Positions 17,863 to 26,686 of a DNA stretch of 64,000 nucleotides are shown piece after piece. The notes beneath the pieces were generated by a model. That model ran no database searches. It was not told where the DNA came from and saw only the letters and a program-made list of their open reading frames with translations. Source of the DNA: Sphaerochaeta pleomorpha str. Grapes (GTDB lineage: Bacteria > Spirochaetota > Spirochaetia > Sphaerochaetales > Sphaerochaetaceae); contig NC_016633.1 in NCBI RefSeq assembly GCF_000236685.1, forward strand, positions 3,291,815 through 3,355,814, read 5' to 3'. The position numbers were made by a program, and so were the translations under genes. The first letter of the stretch is position 1. Each line of letters opens with the position of its first letter.

Positions 17863-20547
17863 ATGGACTACGCTGAAAAAGATTTTGGAAAGATTTTGAA
17901 AACCAATGCATTGAAAATGCGTCGGCTGTTGTTAGGAAATGACACGAATTGTATGCGTGTCTACGATAGGAACCTTGAACGTTTTCCGGTAACGGTGGAC
18001 ATGTATGGTCCGTATGCGAGAATTACTGATTACAGTGAAGAGGGCTTGGACGAGGAAACAGAAAGGGTATGCTGCGACATAGTATCCCGGATGTTATATG
18101 TCCAGGCGGTACATGTTGTATTCCACCATCGGATCAAGAGGATAGGAAAGGAACAACATGAAACACAGAGCGAGGAATCGCTCATGGCTCAGGTATCGGA
18201 AAATGGATTGTTATTTACCGTTGACCTGACAAAACGCATCGATACCGGCTTATTTCTCGATCATATGCTGACAAGGCAAATGGTGATGGGAATGAGCGAG
18301 GGTATGACGGTTCTGAATTTATTCTCCTATACAGGTTCGTTTTCCGTATACGCCGCAAAAGGTGGGGCGAAACGAGTTGAATCGGTAGATTTGTCTGGAA
18401 CCTATACGGCTTGGGCTCAGAAAAACCTTTCGGATAATGGGTTTCCGGAAGAACTGTTCCCTTGTATTGCCTCGGATGCCTGGCGATACGTGGTTGAAGC
18501 CGTCCAAGAGGGGCGTCGATACGACTTGATAGTATTTGATCCCCCATGTTTCTCAAACAGCAGGAAGATGGACCATGATTTTGATGTCCAGAGAGACTAC
18601 CTGCGATGGATTAAGGTGCTTAATGCCCTTTTGACAAAAAATGGAATATTGTTGTTCTCTACAAACCTGAGTAATTTCAGAATGGACAAGGGCGCGATTC
18701 GCGGTTACGAGGTTGAAGATATCAGTTCGAGTGTCGCAGCACCGGGCTTTACCAACCGTTTGGGAATCGCAAGAAGTTGGTTGCTATATAAGCAACAGGA
18801 TGTACGGCTCTATGCAGGTGACCTGCAGACCGTTGACAAGAAAGCTGTAAAGAAACAGCGCGATACAGAAGAATTGGAAGATACAAAAATGACTAAGAAA
18901 AAAGAAGTGAAGAGCGAAGAAATGATTGAAGAACGTATTGAAGACGTCAAGGTTGAAGAAAACCTTGCAGAAGAAGCCGTACAGAATGAAGCACTTGTTG
19001 AAGAAACTGTAGAGAATGATGCAATTGAAACTGAAGAGAACGATGATTTCGTTGAAGATATTGCTGAAGAAACCGAAGAAGATGACGAAGTCTATGCAGA
19101 AGATGATGAAGAGTTGGATTCTGACGACGAGGAAGAAGCTGATGAAGATTTTGATGAAGAATCTGATGAAGCTCCCGTCGAAGATGCAAACACCATCGAA
19201 GATGACGTTTTGTCCTTGCAGTGGGATGATGACGATGTAGAACCGATTGCCTCTGTCGAGAAATCGGATGAAAACACTGAACGCAAACCACCCCGTGAGT
19301 TTGGACAGGACAGGGATCGTGAAGGCCGTGGCCGTGATGACCGTCGTCCTTCCTATGGAGAGCGCGACTCCAGGCCCAGTGCCGGTGGAGACCGTGAACG
19401 CCGCCCTTATGGTGACCGCGATTCAAGGCCTAGCTTCGGTGGAGACCGCGATCGTCGTCCTTCCTATGGCGACCGTGAACGCCGCCCCTATGGAGAGCGT
19501 GATTCCAGGCCCAGCTTCGGTGGGGACCGTGACCGTCGTCCTTCCTATGGCGACCGTGATTCCAGGCCCAGTGCAGGTGGAGACCGTGAACGCCGTCCCT
19601 ATGGAGAGCGTGATTCCAGACCCAGCTTCGGCGGAGACCGTGAACGTCGTCCATATGGCGACCGTGATTCCAGGCCCAGCTTCGGCGGAGACCGTGACCG
19701 TCGTCCTTCCTATGGAGAGCGCGATTCCAAGCCCAGCTTCGGCGGAGACCGTGAACGTCGTCCATATGGCGACCGTGATTCCAGGCCCAGCTTCGGTGGA
19801 GACCGTCGTCCTTCCTATGGAGAGCGCGATTCCAAGCCCAGCTTCGGTGGAGACCGCGACCGTCGTCCTTCCTATGGAGACCGTGATTCCAAGCCCAGCT
19901 TCGGTGGAGACCGTGACCGTCGTCCTTCCTATGGAGACCGTGATTCCAAGCCCAGCTTCGGTGGAGACCGTGACCGTCGTCCTTCCTATGGCGACCGTGA
20001 TTCCAAGCCCAGCTTCGGTGGAGACCGCGACCGTCGTCCTTCCTATGGAGACCGTGATTCCAAGCCCAGCTTCGGTGGAGACCGCGACCGTCGTCCTTCC
20101 TATGGAGACCGCGATTCCAAGCCCAGCTTCGGCGGAGACCGTGAACGTCGTCCATATGGCGACCGTGATTCCAGGCCCAGCTTCGGTGGAGACCGTGACC
20201 GTCGTCCTTCCTATGGCGATCGTGATTCCAAGCCCAGCTTCGGCGGAGATCGTGACCGTCGTCCTTCCTATGGCGACCGTGATTCCAAGCCCAGCTTCGG
20301 TGGAGACCGTGAACGCCGTCCTTCTTATGGCGACCGTGGTGCAAGACCTGGTTTCGGTGGAGACCGCGACCGTCGTCCTTCCTTTGGTGACCGTGACAGG
20401 ACTCCTGTTGCTGGTGGCGAAAGGCGCGATAGGAACTCTGCCCCCAAGCCTTATGGTTATGACAAGTTCAAGACCACCCGTACCCGTGGACAGGAAGAGA
20501 ATACAGATTCTTTCTTCTGGCTCGAGGATCACAAAGACGACAAATAG
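17863..20547 (+). CDS. RlmK-like rRNA methyltransferase fused to acidic and Arg/Asp-repeat tails
   Basis: A protein of 894 residues in three parts. Residues 1-320 match the C-terminal (RlmK) half of E. coli RlmKL, which makes m7G2069 in 23S rRNA: CMRVYDRNLE, DTGLFLDH, SAM motif LNLFSYTGSFSVYAA (151-165), FDPPCFSNSRKM (225-236), FDVQRDYL, and NFRMD. Residues ~335-460 are very acidic (long Glu/Asp runs). Residues ~490-850 are about 18 near-identical ~19-residue repeats of the form DRDSKPSFGGDRDRRPSYG. A short unique end (TDSFFWLEDHKDDK) follows. No frameshift separates the parts. The tail resembles RGG/RDR low-complexity RNA-binding tails of RNA helicases. Standalone RlmK with such a tail is unusual. 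The fusion is seen directly; the RNA-binding role is inferred. Confidence 0.88.
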   Translation: MDYAEKDFGKILKTNALKMRRLLLGNDTNCMRVYDRNLERFPVTVDMYGPYARITDYSEEGLDEETERVCCDIVSRMLYVQAVHVVFHHRIKRIGKEQHETQSEESLMAQVSENGLLFTVDLTKRIDTGLFLDHMLTRQMVMGMSEGMTVLNLFSYTGSFSVYAAKGGAKRVESVDLSGTYTAWAQKNLSDNGFPEELFPCIASDAWRYVVEAVQEGRRYDLIVFDPPCFSNSRKMDHDFDVQRDYLRWIKVLNALLTKNGILLFSTNLSNFRMDKGAIRGYEVEDISSSVAAPGFTNRLGIARSWLLYKQQDVRLYAGDLQTVDKKAVKKQRDTEELEDTKMTKKKEVKSEEMIEERIEDVKVEENLAEEAVQNEALVEETVENDAIETEENDDFVEDIAEETEEDDEVYAEDDEELDSDDEEEADEDFDEESDEAPVEDANTIEDDVLSLQWDDDDVEPIASVEKSDENTERKPPREFGQDRDREGRGRDDRRPSYGERDSRPSAGGDRERRPYGDRDSRPSFGGDRDRRPSYGDRERRPYGERDSRPSFGGDRDRRPSYGDRDSRPSAGGDRERRPYGERDSRPSFGGDRERRPYGDRDSRPSFGGDRDRRPSYGERDSKPSFGGDRERRPYGDRDSRPSFGGDRRPSYGERDSKPSFGGDRDRRPSYGDRDSKPSFGGDRDRRPSYGDRDSKPSFGGDRDRRPSYGDRDSKPSFGGDRDRRPSYGDRDSKPSFGGDRDRRPSYGDRDSKPSFGGDRERRPYGDRDSRPSFGGDRDRRPSYGDRDSKPSFGGDRDRRPSYGDRDSKPSFGGDRERRPSYGDRGARPGFGGDRDRRPSFGDRDRTPVAGGERRDRNSAPKPYGYDKFKTTRTRGQEENTDSFFWLEDHKDDK
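19333..20412 (+). repeat. In-frame tandem repeat array, ~57-base unit
   Basis: Around 18 tandem units, mostly 57 bases (19 codons) with some shortened units, encode the Arg/Asp/Ser/Gly tail of the methyltransferase. The central units (about 19,840-20,120) are almost identical at the DNA level, differing mainly at GAC-CGT/CGC and GGA/GGC wobble positions. This is a sign of recent expansion or homogenisation. Confidence 0.95.
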
Positions 20548-20585
20548 GTTTAAAACCTGTTATTGTTGATAACTGATAGTTTAAA

Positions 20586-20622
20586 AAACCCCCAGAAGTT
20601 GGCGACAACCCCTGGGGGTTTC
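20586..20622 (+). terminator. Rho-independent terminator
   Basis: AACCCCCAG (20587 on) pairs with CTGGGGGTT (ending 20620), then TCTCTCCTGTTTC. It ends the methyltransferase gene. Confidence 0.8.
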
Positions 20623-20656
20623 TCTCCTGTTTCTTTCTTGCCCCTTTTTTTTAGGT

Positions 20657-20866
20657 TCATGAGATTTTCTTGTAGGTTTTCTCCCAATTCTCTTTTGTCT
20701 TCATTTGTTTCTCAATGGCAGCCCTCAAGAGGTCCGTTCGAGATAGGGAAGCGTAAGCGCGAAACAATACCCTCCAATGGGTGCGGAGCATCGTGTTGGA
20801 TGCAGGGACCTGGACAACATAGCTCTCGGAGAGCTCCCGCCCTTGTCGGTACCATTTTTCGGTGTT
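20657..20866 (-). pseudogene. Coding-like fragment with no proper start
   Basis: An open frame of 69 codons on the minus strand reads like a real protein C-terminus: WYRQGRELSESYVVQVPASN, then LRTHWRVLFRAY and AIEKQMKTKENWEKTYKKIS. It follows two in-frame stops and has no start before an internal ATG that would leave 46 residues. A nearby ATG at 20870 in another frame would join it if one A of an A-run at ~20853-20858 were skipped, giving a ~70-residue protein. It may be a decayed gene, a sequencing indel or a frameshifted small gene. No family recognised. Confidence 0.45.
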
Positions 20867-20990
20867 TCATTATAGACAGCCCGCTTTCCCTGATTGATTT
20901 TCCTCGCTTAGCACAACATTGGTATAGGGGTAATGGTCTGTGAGTATGTAAATCCAAGGCTTCTGACCGGGTATAACGGGATTTCTATTG

Positions 20991-21019
20991 TTGACAATGA
21001 AGTTTCAAAGATTTATAAT
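20991..21019 (+). promoter_or_regulatory. Consensus sigma-70 promoter of the perR-rubrerythrin operon
   Basis: A perfect TTGACA (20991-20996), 17-base spacer and perfect TATAAT (21014-21019). Confidence 0.9.
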
Positions 21020-21020
21020 C

Positions 21021-21045
21021 CTAATTGATATTGATTATCAATTAG
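21021..21045 (+). promoter_or_regulatory. Fur/PerR-type operator
   Basis: A perfect inverted repeat CTAATTGATA-(5)-TATCAATTAG sits just downstream of the -10, covering the predicted start point and touching the ribosome site of the regulator gene. Its A/T-rich dyad resembles Fur-family boxes. Binding by the protein it precedes would block its own transcription, so autoregulation is inferred. Confidence 0.8.
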
Positions 21046-21052
21046 GTACCCA

Positions 21053-21457
21053 ATGAAAGCTATCCGTCAGACAATTCAGAAAGACCTGGTCAAGGAAACT
21101 GTGTTTGCTTCCTGTGATCATCCGACAGCAGAACAGATTTACAACACCATTGTTCTCACCCATCCCTCTATCAGTAAGGCAACTGTATATAGGAACCTGA
21201 ATCTGTTGGTAGATGATGGGCTTGTGAAACGGGTACAGGTGCTTGGTGGGCCTGACCACTTTGATAAGACAGTCCTGGATCATTATCACATTCAATGTAC
21301 CTGCTGTAAGCGGGTAGAGGATGTTGAGGGTATTCCGAATCTAGGGATATTGGCCGGGATTACGAATGCAAAAGGGTATCGTATAGATTCCTATGAAATT
21401 GTTTTCAGCGGGGTTTGCCCCGATTGTCTAGAAAAAAATGCTGCCATGAAGCAGTGA
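21053..21457 (+). CDS. perR: Fur-family regulator, PerR-like
   Basis: A 134-residue metal-dependent repressor. It has the winged-helix part (ATVYRNLNLLVDDGLVKRV), the metal-site segment DHFDKTVLDHYHIQCTCC and a C-terminal CPDC, which together with CTCC forms the structural zinc site. Fur, PerR and Zur share this layout. The PerR assignment rests on the rubrerythrin gene 12 bases downstream, part of the peroxide response in anaerobes. Confidence 0.85.
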   Translation: MKAIRQTIQKDLVKETVFASCDHPTAEQIYNTIVLTHPSISKATVYRNLNLLVDDGLVKRVQVLGGPDHFDKTVLDHYHIQCTCCKRVEDVEGIPNLGILAGITNAKGYRIDSYEIVFSGVCPDCLEKNAAMKQ

Positions 21458-21469
21458 AGGAGCACGAGT

Positions 21470-22009
21470 ATGGAATTGAAAGGATCAAAGACCGAAGCTA
21501 ATCTGGCTGCAGCTTTTGCAGGGGAATCACAGGCAAGGAATAAGTATACCTATTATGCCTCAAAAGCACGCAAAGAAGGGTATGAGCAGATTGCAAACCT
21601 GTTTGAAGAAACTGCAGGGAACGAAAAAGAACATGCAAAAATCTGGTTCAAGTTGCTCCATGGCGGTGAAGTTGCAGATACTGCTACCAATCTCAAGGAT
21701 GCTGCTGCCGGGGAATATTATGAATGGACCGATATGTATGTAAACTTTGCAAAGGATGCACGTGCAGAAGGGTTTACAAAGATTGCCACTCTGTTTGAAT
21801 TGGTTGCAGCAATCGAGAAAACCCATGAGAAGCGTTACCTTGACCTTTTGAAGAATGTAGAGGAAGGCCTTGTATTTAGCAGAGATGGCGAGCAAATCTG
21901 GAGATGTTCCAATTGTGGCCATATCGTAGTCGGGAAAAAGGCTCCTGGCATTTGTGCTGTCTGCAATCATCCGCAGGCATACTTTGAACTTGTCAGCCAG
22001 AACTACTAG
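21470..22009 (+). CDS. rbr: Rubrerythrin
   Basis: This 179-residue protein has the N-terminal diiron four-helix domain ([52 protein letters not shown]) and a C-terminal rubredoxin-like iron site (CSNCGHI...CAVCNHP). It reduces hydrogen peroxide to water in anaerobes using electrons from rubredoxin. It is preceded by GGAG and co-transcribed with the PerR-like regulator. Confidence 0.96.
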   Translation: MELKGSKTEANLAAAFAGESQARNKYTYYASKARKEGYEQIANLFEETAGNEKEHAKIWFKLLHGGEVADTATNLKDAAAGEYYEWTDMYVNFAKDARAEGFTKIATLFELVAAIEKTHEKRYLDLLKNVEEGLVFSRDGEQIWRCSNCGHIVVGKKAPGICAVCNHPQAYFELVSQNY

Positions 22010-22028
22010 ATTGTAGTCTGTAGCTTTC

Positions 22029-22072
22029 AAAAGGTCTGTTGCAAACAGTATGTATGGCAACAGACCTTTTTG
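22029..22072 (+). terminator. Rho-independent terminator after rubrerythrin
   Basis: A perfect 14-base stem (22029-22042 with 22057-22070), then TTTGTTTT. Confidence 0.9.
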
Positions 22073-22139
22073 TTTTGCCTTCCTTCGTTGAAGCCCGGTA
22101 GCACAGTGAATTATGGGATGCTGCCTATGGTTGCTTCCC

Positions 22140-23378
22140 TTACTGGGGCAGTCCCATAAACTTCATCGGGTTTGTCTGTACAAATAAATCAATTTCAGCA
22201 TCGCTGAAAGGTGATTGTTCGAAAAGCCGATAATAACTGGTATAGGACTCGACCTTGAACAGGTTGACGCAGAAATCGGTACCGAATATCGTCCTTTTGA
22301 GAATGGTATCGGCCTTCTCACGGCTTTGTGATTTGATGTAATTGTACAGTTGTACATAGAAGTCTGGATTTGTACCGCTGAAGGATACATCCGCATAGAC
22401 GTTGGGGAACAGGTGCATGAGCTCGACCAGTTCATAGAACCAAGGGGAGTCGGGAATCCTGTTCGCTGCCGCAGATATTCTGTTGATCGGGTTTTTCTGC
22501 AGCTGGTTGTATTGCCAGCCATAATGTGCAAAGTCGAGCCTCAAGGTAGGGTAATGGTCCAGAACAGGTTTGAAAGAAGCAGGGGAGGTAAACATCCAGG
22601 CTTCCTTCGGGCTTATTCCCCTGAAACCCTGGTCATCGCAGTGAGTGATAACCGGCAAGTCATATTTTGTACAGAAATCATAGATCATACAAACCTTTTC
22701 GCGTTCCTCGTCATCGCTCGGCCAAGGGTTGTACCCGAGCGGCGGATAAAATTTTATACCGAAGAATTGTTTCTTTCCTTTTCTCTTCTTGGTTTTCGCT
22801 ACATATCTTTCCAGCAGGTCATGGATAAATTCGGCAGAGTGCACCGGAGGATTGATTCCTATGAACGGAAAGAACTCAAAGAGCCCTTCGTTGTGATTCT
22901 GGTGATACCATTCAATCCCCTCGAGGGTATCGTCTGCATATTTGAGAATCTTTTCCAATTTATGCGAAGGGTAATACAAGTCTTCAATCTGGGATGAACC
23001 CTGGGAAAAATCCATCAAAAGCGGGCACATTGCCATTTTGTCATAGGAGGCGGAACGCATATGCATTTTTCCGTCTCTGATGTAGGGCAAAGGGGGGTAG
23101 TCCTCTAGCTTTCCATGAGTCTGGAATTTCCCGAGCAGGTCATCTTCCATCATGGCAAAGGTCATCCCTATCGGTTGTTCAAAGGAGGTGAGTGTATTCA
23201 TTACCTTGGTAAGCATCTGGGATGGCTTGAGATTTTTATTATTAAGGATATACGAAGGAGAAAGAGCCCCACTGGTTAACATGTCAGGAATCCCATCTTT
23301 GATCGCAGACATGAAACTCAGCAGATTGGGATGTTCCAGTGTCATGACATGAAAGTGTTGGTCAAAAAAATAGTTCAT
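22140..23378 (-). CDS. Amidohydrolase-family (TIM-barrel metal-dependent) hydrolase
   Basis: A 412-residue protein. The ATG at 23378 has GGAG about 5 bases upstream and starts MNYFFDQHFHV, giving the N-terminal HxH metal site of the amidohydrolase superfamily. Further candidate ligands are VITHCDD (His), FAHYG (His) and FGTDF (Asp). The layout is nearest to the amidohydrolase 2 group (decarboxylases and lactonases). Substrate unknown. It is followed by the rubrerythrin terminator on the other strand and preceded by glnS 78 bases away, same strand. Confidence 0.75.
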   Translation of the reverse strand: MNYFFDQHFHVMTLEHPNLLSFMSAIKDGIPDMLTSGALSPSYILNNKNLKPSQMLTKVMNTLTSFEQPIGMTFAMMEDDLLGKFQTHGKLEDYPPLPYIRDGKMHMRSASYDKMAMCPLLMDFSQGSSQIEDLYYPSHKLEKILKYADDTLEGIEWYHQNHNEGLFEFFPFIGINPPVHSAEFIHDLLERYVAKTKKRKGKKQFFGIKFYPPLGYNPWPSDDEEREKVCMIYDFCTKYDLPVITHCDDQGFRGISPKEAWMFTSPASFKPVLDHYPTLRLDFAHYGWQYNQLQKNPINRISAAANRIPDSPWFYELVELMHLFPNVYADVSFSGTNPDFYVQLYNYIKSQSREKADTILKRTIFGTDFCVNLFKVESYTSYYRLFEQSPFSDAEIDLFVQTNPMKFMGLPQ

Positions 23379-23456
23379 TTTTTTCTCCCTGTTTCTGTTG
23401 GGTTCGGAAAGGAAAAGGAAGAAAAGGGACGCCACTGGCGCCCCTTCCACTTATCT

Positions 23457-25166
23457 TCAGATACCCATTTTCTTCTTCATCTTGGCCCAGGAGTCCTTGA
23501 GAGTTACTGTCCGGTTGAAAACCGGGTGCTCACTCGTACTGTCCTTGCTGTCAACGCAGAAATATCCGTTTCGGATAAACTGGAGGTAATCGCCTACTTT
23601 TGCTTTCAAAATCTCAGGCTCCGCGATTGCGTTGGTAATTACCTTCAGTGAATCGGGATTAAGGTCATCGAGGTAGTTGCCAGTTTCCCCGCCAGGGTAT
23701 TCGGTATTGAAAAGCTTGTCATAGAGTCTGGCCTCGATGGTTACCCCTTCTGTGGCACTTACCCAGTGGCTGGTTCCCTTTACCTTCCTGAGGTCAGGGG
23801 TTGTCCCTCCCCTTGACTCCTTGTCATAGGTGCAGTGGACTTCTGTGATGTTGCCTTCAGCATCTTTTACCACTGAGTTGGCAGTGATGTAGTAGGCATA
23901 CTTCAACCTGATTTCATTTCCAGGATAGAGTCTATGGTAGCCTTTGGCAGGAACTTCCATGAAATCCTCTCGCTCGATGTACAGTTCTCGGCCAAAAGGA
24001 ATTTTATGGGTCCCGCTGTTTTCCTGTTCGGGGTTGTTTTCGCCTTCGAAATACTCGATGGTCCCTTCACTGTAGTTGTCGATGATAATCTTGAGTGGAT
24101 CGAGGACAACCATGAGGCGTTCTGCACGCTTGTTGAGGTCTTCGCGTACACAGAATTCCATGAGCGAATAGTCAACCACACTTTCGACTTTTGCCACCCC
24201 GACCCTGCTTACGAAATCTTTCATGGATTCAGGTGAATATCCCCTTCTCCTGATTCCGCTGACTGTAGGCATCCTGGGGTCGTCCCACCCGGTTACGATT
24301 TTCAAATTGACCAAGTTCAAAAGTCTCCGCTTGCTCATCAAAAGGTAATTGATGTTGAGTCGGGCAAATTCATACTGGTGGGGGGCATGGTCAATGCCAT
24401 CGATTTCCGTGGCCCAGTCATAGGCGGGGCGGTGATCTTCGAATTCAAGTGTACACAGCGAGTGTGTAATACCTTCGATAGCATCACTTATGGGGTGCGT
24501 GAAGTCATACATCGGGTAGATGCACCACTTGTCCCCGGTGCGGGGGTGTGTTGCATATTTGATCCGGTAGAGGGCAGGGTCGCGCATGTTGATGTTCGGG
24601 CTCGCCATATCGATCTTGGCCCTGAGGATGTATTTCCCCTCACTGTGCTTGCCAAGGCGCATCTCTTCAAAGAGACGGAGGTTTTCTTCGATGGAACGGT
24701 CCCTGTCAGGGCTGTTTTTTCCGGGTTCGGTCAAAGTCCCGCGGTATTCTTTCAGTTCCTCGGCTGTCAGGCTGTCAACGTAGGCTTTTCCTTCCTTGAT
24801 GAGTCTGAGAGCGATTTCATACAGTTGCTGGTAGTAGTCGGAAGCATAATATTCATACTGCCCCCAGTCGAAACCAAGCCAATGGATATCTTCCTTAATG
24901 GAATCGATATATTCCATATCTTCTTTGGCTGGGTTGGTATCGTCCAGTCTCAGATGGCAACGTCCGCCATATTTCTGGGCAAGGCCGAAATTGATACAGA
25001 TCGATTTGATATGACCGATATGGAGATACCCATTGGGTTCAGGCGGAAAACGAGTGACAATGGTATTGTCAGGTACTCTTCCGTTGGCCAGATCATCCTC
25101 GATGATTCTTTCGATGAAGTTGAGGGAAACCTTTTCCTTCAGCTCTTCCGTTTGCAACTCTTCCAT
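23457..25166 (-). CDS. glnS: Glutaminyl-tRNA synthetase
   Basis: A 569-residue class I synthetase with the HIGH-type PPEPNGYLHIGH, the second motif LLMSKRRL, and GlnRS-type anticodon-binding beta-barrel domains in the C-terminal half. The start of the catalytic core (TRFPPEPNGYLHIGHIKSI) is characteristic of GlnRS/GluRS of the eukaryotic-like branch. It charges tRNA-Gln directly, so the cell need not rely on the amidotransferase route for Gln-tRNA. Confidence 0.95.
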   Translation of the reverse strand: MEELQTEELKEKVSLNFIERIIEDDLANGRVPDNTIVTRFPPEPNGYLHIGHIKSICINFGLAQKYGGRCHLRLDDTNPAKEDMEYIDSIKEDIHWLGFDWGQYEYYASDYYQQLYEIALRLIKEGKAYVDSLTAEELKEYRGTLTEPGKNSPDRDRSIEENLRLFEEMRLGKHSEGKYILRAKIDMASPNINMRDPALYRIKYATHPRTGDKWCIYPMYDFTHPISDAIEGITHSLCTLEFEDHRPAYDWATEIDGIDHAPHQYEFARLNINYLLMSKRRLLNLVNLKIVTGWDDPRMPTVSGIRRRGYSPESMKDFVSRVGVAKVESVVDYSLMEFCVREDLNKRAERLMVVLDPLKIIIDNYSEGTIEYFEGENNPEQENSGTHKIPFGRELYIEREDFMEVPAKGYHRLYPGNEIRLKYAYYITANSVVKDAEGNITEVHCTYDKESRGGTTPDLRKVKGTSHWVSATEGVTIEARLYDKLFNTEYPGGETGNYLDDLNPDSLKVITNAIAEPEILKAKVGDYLQFIRNGYFCVDSKDSTSEHPVFNRTVTLKDSWAKMKKKMGI

Positions 25167-25257
25167 GAATTGTCCTTCCTTGATACCCTTTCAAAGGGGC
25201 TTGGTATGAAGATGCGCAATAGTACCATATCGGCATTGCTTATTACAGGGGGAAATG

Positions 25258-25791
25258 CTATTGCCCTTCCTTTTTTGCATACCGAACCGACCGTAGGCCG
25301 GAATCGAAAGGCTTCGATTCCCTGTTGGAAAAATAAGGGCCGAAACTTATGGCCCGCTGCATTCCAGGCAAGGACGATTGCATCACTTCGATGAACTGGG
25401 GATTTTCCAATTCTGTGGCATAAAAGATCTTTACCGACTCCCCGCTCCTGTCCAGTTTCCAGAGGACTTGTTTTGTATGCAACTCCAAAGGTGAATGGCT
25501 TTCGGTTTTATAGCCCCGAACCGAGGTGTGGACTGATAACGTGTCAAATGATAGTCCCGCGGCACAGAAGGAGAGATCACTATGATAGATGCATAGACCG
25601 CTTTCTCCTCCTGCAGGGGCTACGTCAATAAGCAACTGGCAGGTAAAATCCTCATCACTGACAGCCAATAACAAAGGGCAGGAGGGCAATTCTGTCTTGC
25701 CTTCTACGACAAGCGTAGTCTCCCTATAATCTTTTTTCCATATCTCCGGTTTGCCAAGCCACCGGAAGTCGCGCATCATTACTTTCTTCAT
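25258..25791 (-). CDS. Possible concanavalin-like jelly-roll (DUF1349-like) protein
   Basis: About 177 residues from the ATG at 25791; an upstream in-frame GTG at 25827 would add 12 residues, and neither has a strong ribosome site. The pattern FRWLGKPEIWKKDYRETTLVVEG, SDEDFTCQLLIDVAPAGGESGLCIYHSD, VLWKLDRSGESVKIFYA recalls small DUF1349/xylosidase-C-terminal-like beta sandwiches found with sugar enzymes. No signal peptide. It is a tentative fold call from composition and motifs; role unknown. It sits between glnS and a divergent HD gene. Confidence 0.55.
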   Translation of the reverse strand: MKKVMMRDFRWLGKPEIWKKDYRETTLVVEGKTELPSCPLLLAVSDEDFTCQLLIDVAPAGGESGLCIYHSDLSFCAAGLSFDTLSVHTSVRGYKTESHSPLELHTKQVLWKLDRSGESVKIFYATELENPQFIEVMQSSLPGMQRAISFGPYFSNRESKPFDSGLRSVRYAKKEGQ

Positions 25792-25869
25792 GGATGCAGT
25801 ATACGCCTCTTGTGTGTTTTTTTCCACAGGAGGCTTTCCCGACGTGTAAAGTTGTTGTAATCTTACGCT

Positions 25870-26676
25870 ATGAAGTCACCAAAAGAACACATTCTCGACC
25901 GCCACCTGCTTGGACTGCTAGACCAGAGTAACCCGAGTTTCAAGCTGGCAAAGTTGCTGGTTACCGATCCTGAAATCGAGGCAATTCAGGATTTTGCCAA
26001 TTCGGTATCGATAAAGCGTCTCAACTACAACGACCATGGGCCGGTGCATATGCGTCAGGTTGCCTATAACAGCATCCAGATGCTTTCCTTGTTGAAGGAT
26101 GCCGGTATTAAAAGTTCCTTGGAAACCGAAGATGCCGGGACCTATGACGACAGCGTCTGTGCCGTGATGTTATCGTCTTTTTTGCATGACCTGGGAATGA
26201 GTGTTTCCCGTACCGACCATGAACTGACTGGGATTATCATTGCCCGACCTATCATGCATCGTCTTTTGAAGGAAATCTTTCCCAATGACCTTGGCAGACA
26301 GATAGCCATTCTCTCGGTTGCTACCGAAGGAATCCTCGGCCATATGGCAAACCGTAGGGTAAACAGCGTTGAGGCTGGCCTTCTTCTGGTAGCCGATGGT
26401 TGCGATATGGAGAAAGGAAGGGCAAGGATTCCCATGAGTATTACCACGGCACCGAAGACCGGGGATATCCATAAATATTCGGCCAATTCGATCGAGAAGG
26501 TAAACATCGGGAAAGGACAGAAAAAACCGATCAAAGTCGATGTCGATATGTCCAGTGACGTGGGCTTTTTCCAAATCGAGGAAGTATTGCTTCCCAAGAT
26601 AGCGATGAGTCCGGCCAAGCAGTATGTAGAGGTTTTTGCCGGGGTAGTCGGACAAAGCAAAAAACAATATTTATAG
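25870..26676 (+). CDS. HD-superfamily phosphohydrolase
   Basis: A 268-residue cytoplasmic protein with an HD metal-dependent phosphohydrolase core: the leading His in NDHGPVHMRQV, the HD pair in SSFLHDLGMSVSRTDHE, and a later Asp in VADGCDMEKGRARI. It hydrolyses phosphoesters, possibly nucleotides, but the substrate is unclear. The C-terminal third (VEVFAGVVGQSKKQYL) is outside the HD core. The PfkB kinase follows after 10 bases, so one operon is likely. Confidence 0.7.
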   Translation: MKSPKEHILDRHLLGLLDQSNPSFKLAKLLVTDPEIEAIQDFANSVSIKRLNYNDHGPVHMRQVAYNSIQMLSLLKDAGIKSSLETEDAGTYDDSVCAVMLSSFLHDLGMSVSRTDHELTGIIIARPIMHRLLKEIFPNDLGRQIAILSVATEGILGHMANRRVNSVEAGLLLVADGCDMEKGRARIPMSITTAPKTGDIHKYSANSIEKVNIGKGQKKPIKVDVDMSSDVGFFQIEEVLLPKIAMSPAKQYVEVFAGVVGQSKKQYL

Positions 26677-26686
26677 GGAGATTGCT

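Noticed and set aside
19423-20532. Long open frames on the minus strand and in a second plus frame across the repeat array.
   Set aside because: They are side effects of the repetitive, biased codons of the real gene. Their products are simple repeats with no start signals.
20712-20870. Minus-strand frame from the ATG at 20870 ending in RLRFPISNGPLEGCH, which recalls the C-terminal SNGPLEG of some ISL3-type transposases.
   Set aside because: The rest of the frame has no transposase features, and the neighbouring frame (20657-20866) looks much more protein-like. The short match is likely chance.
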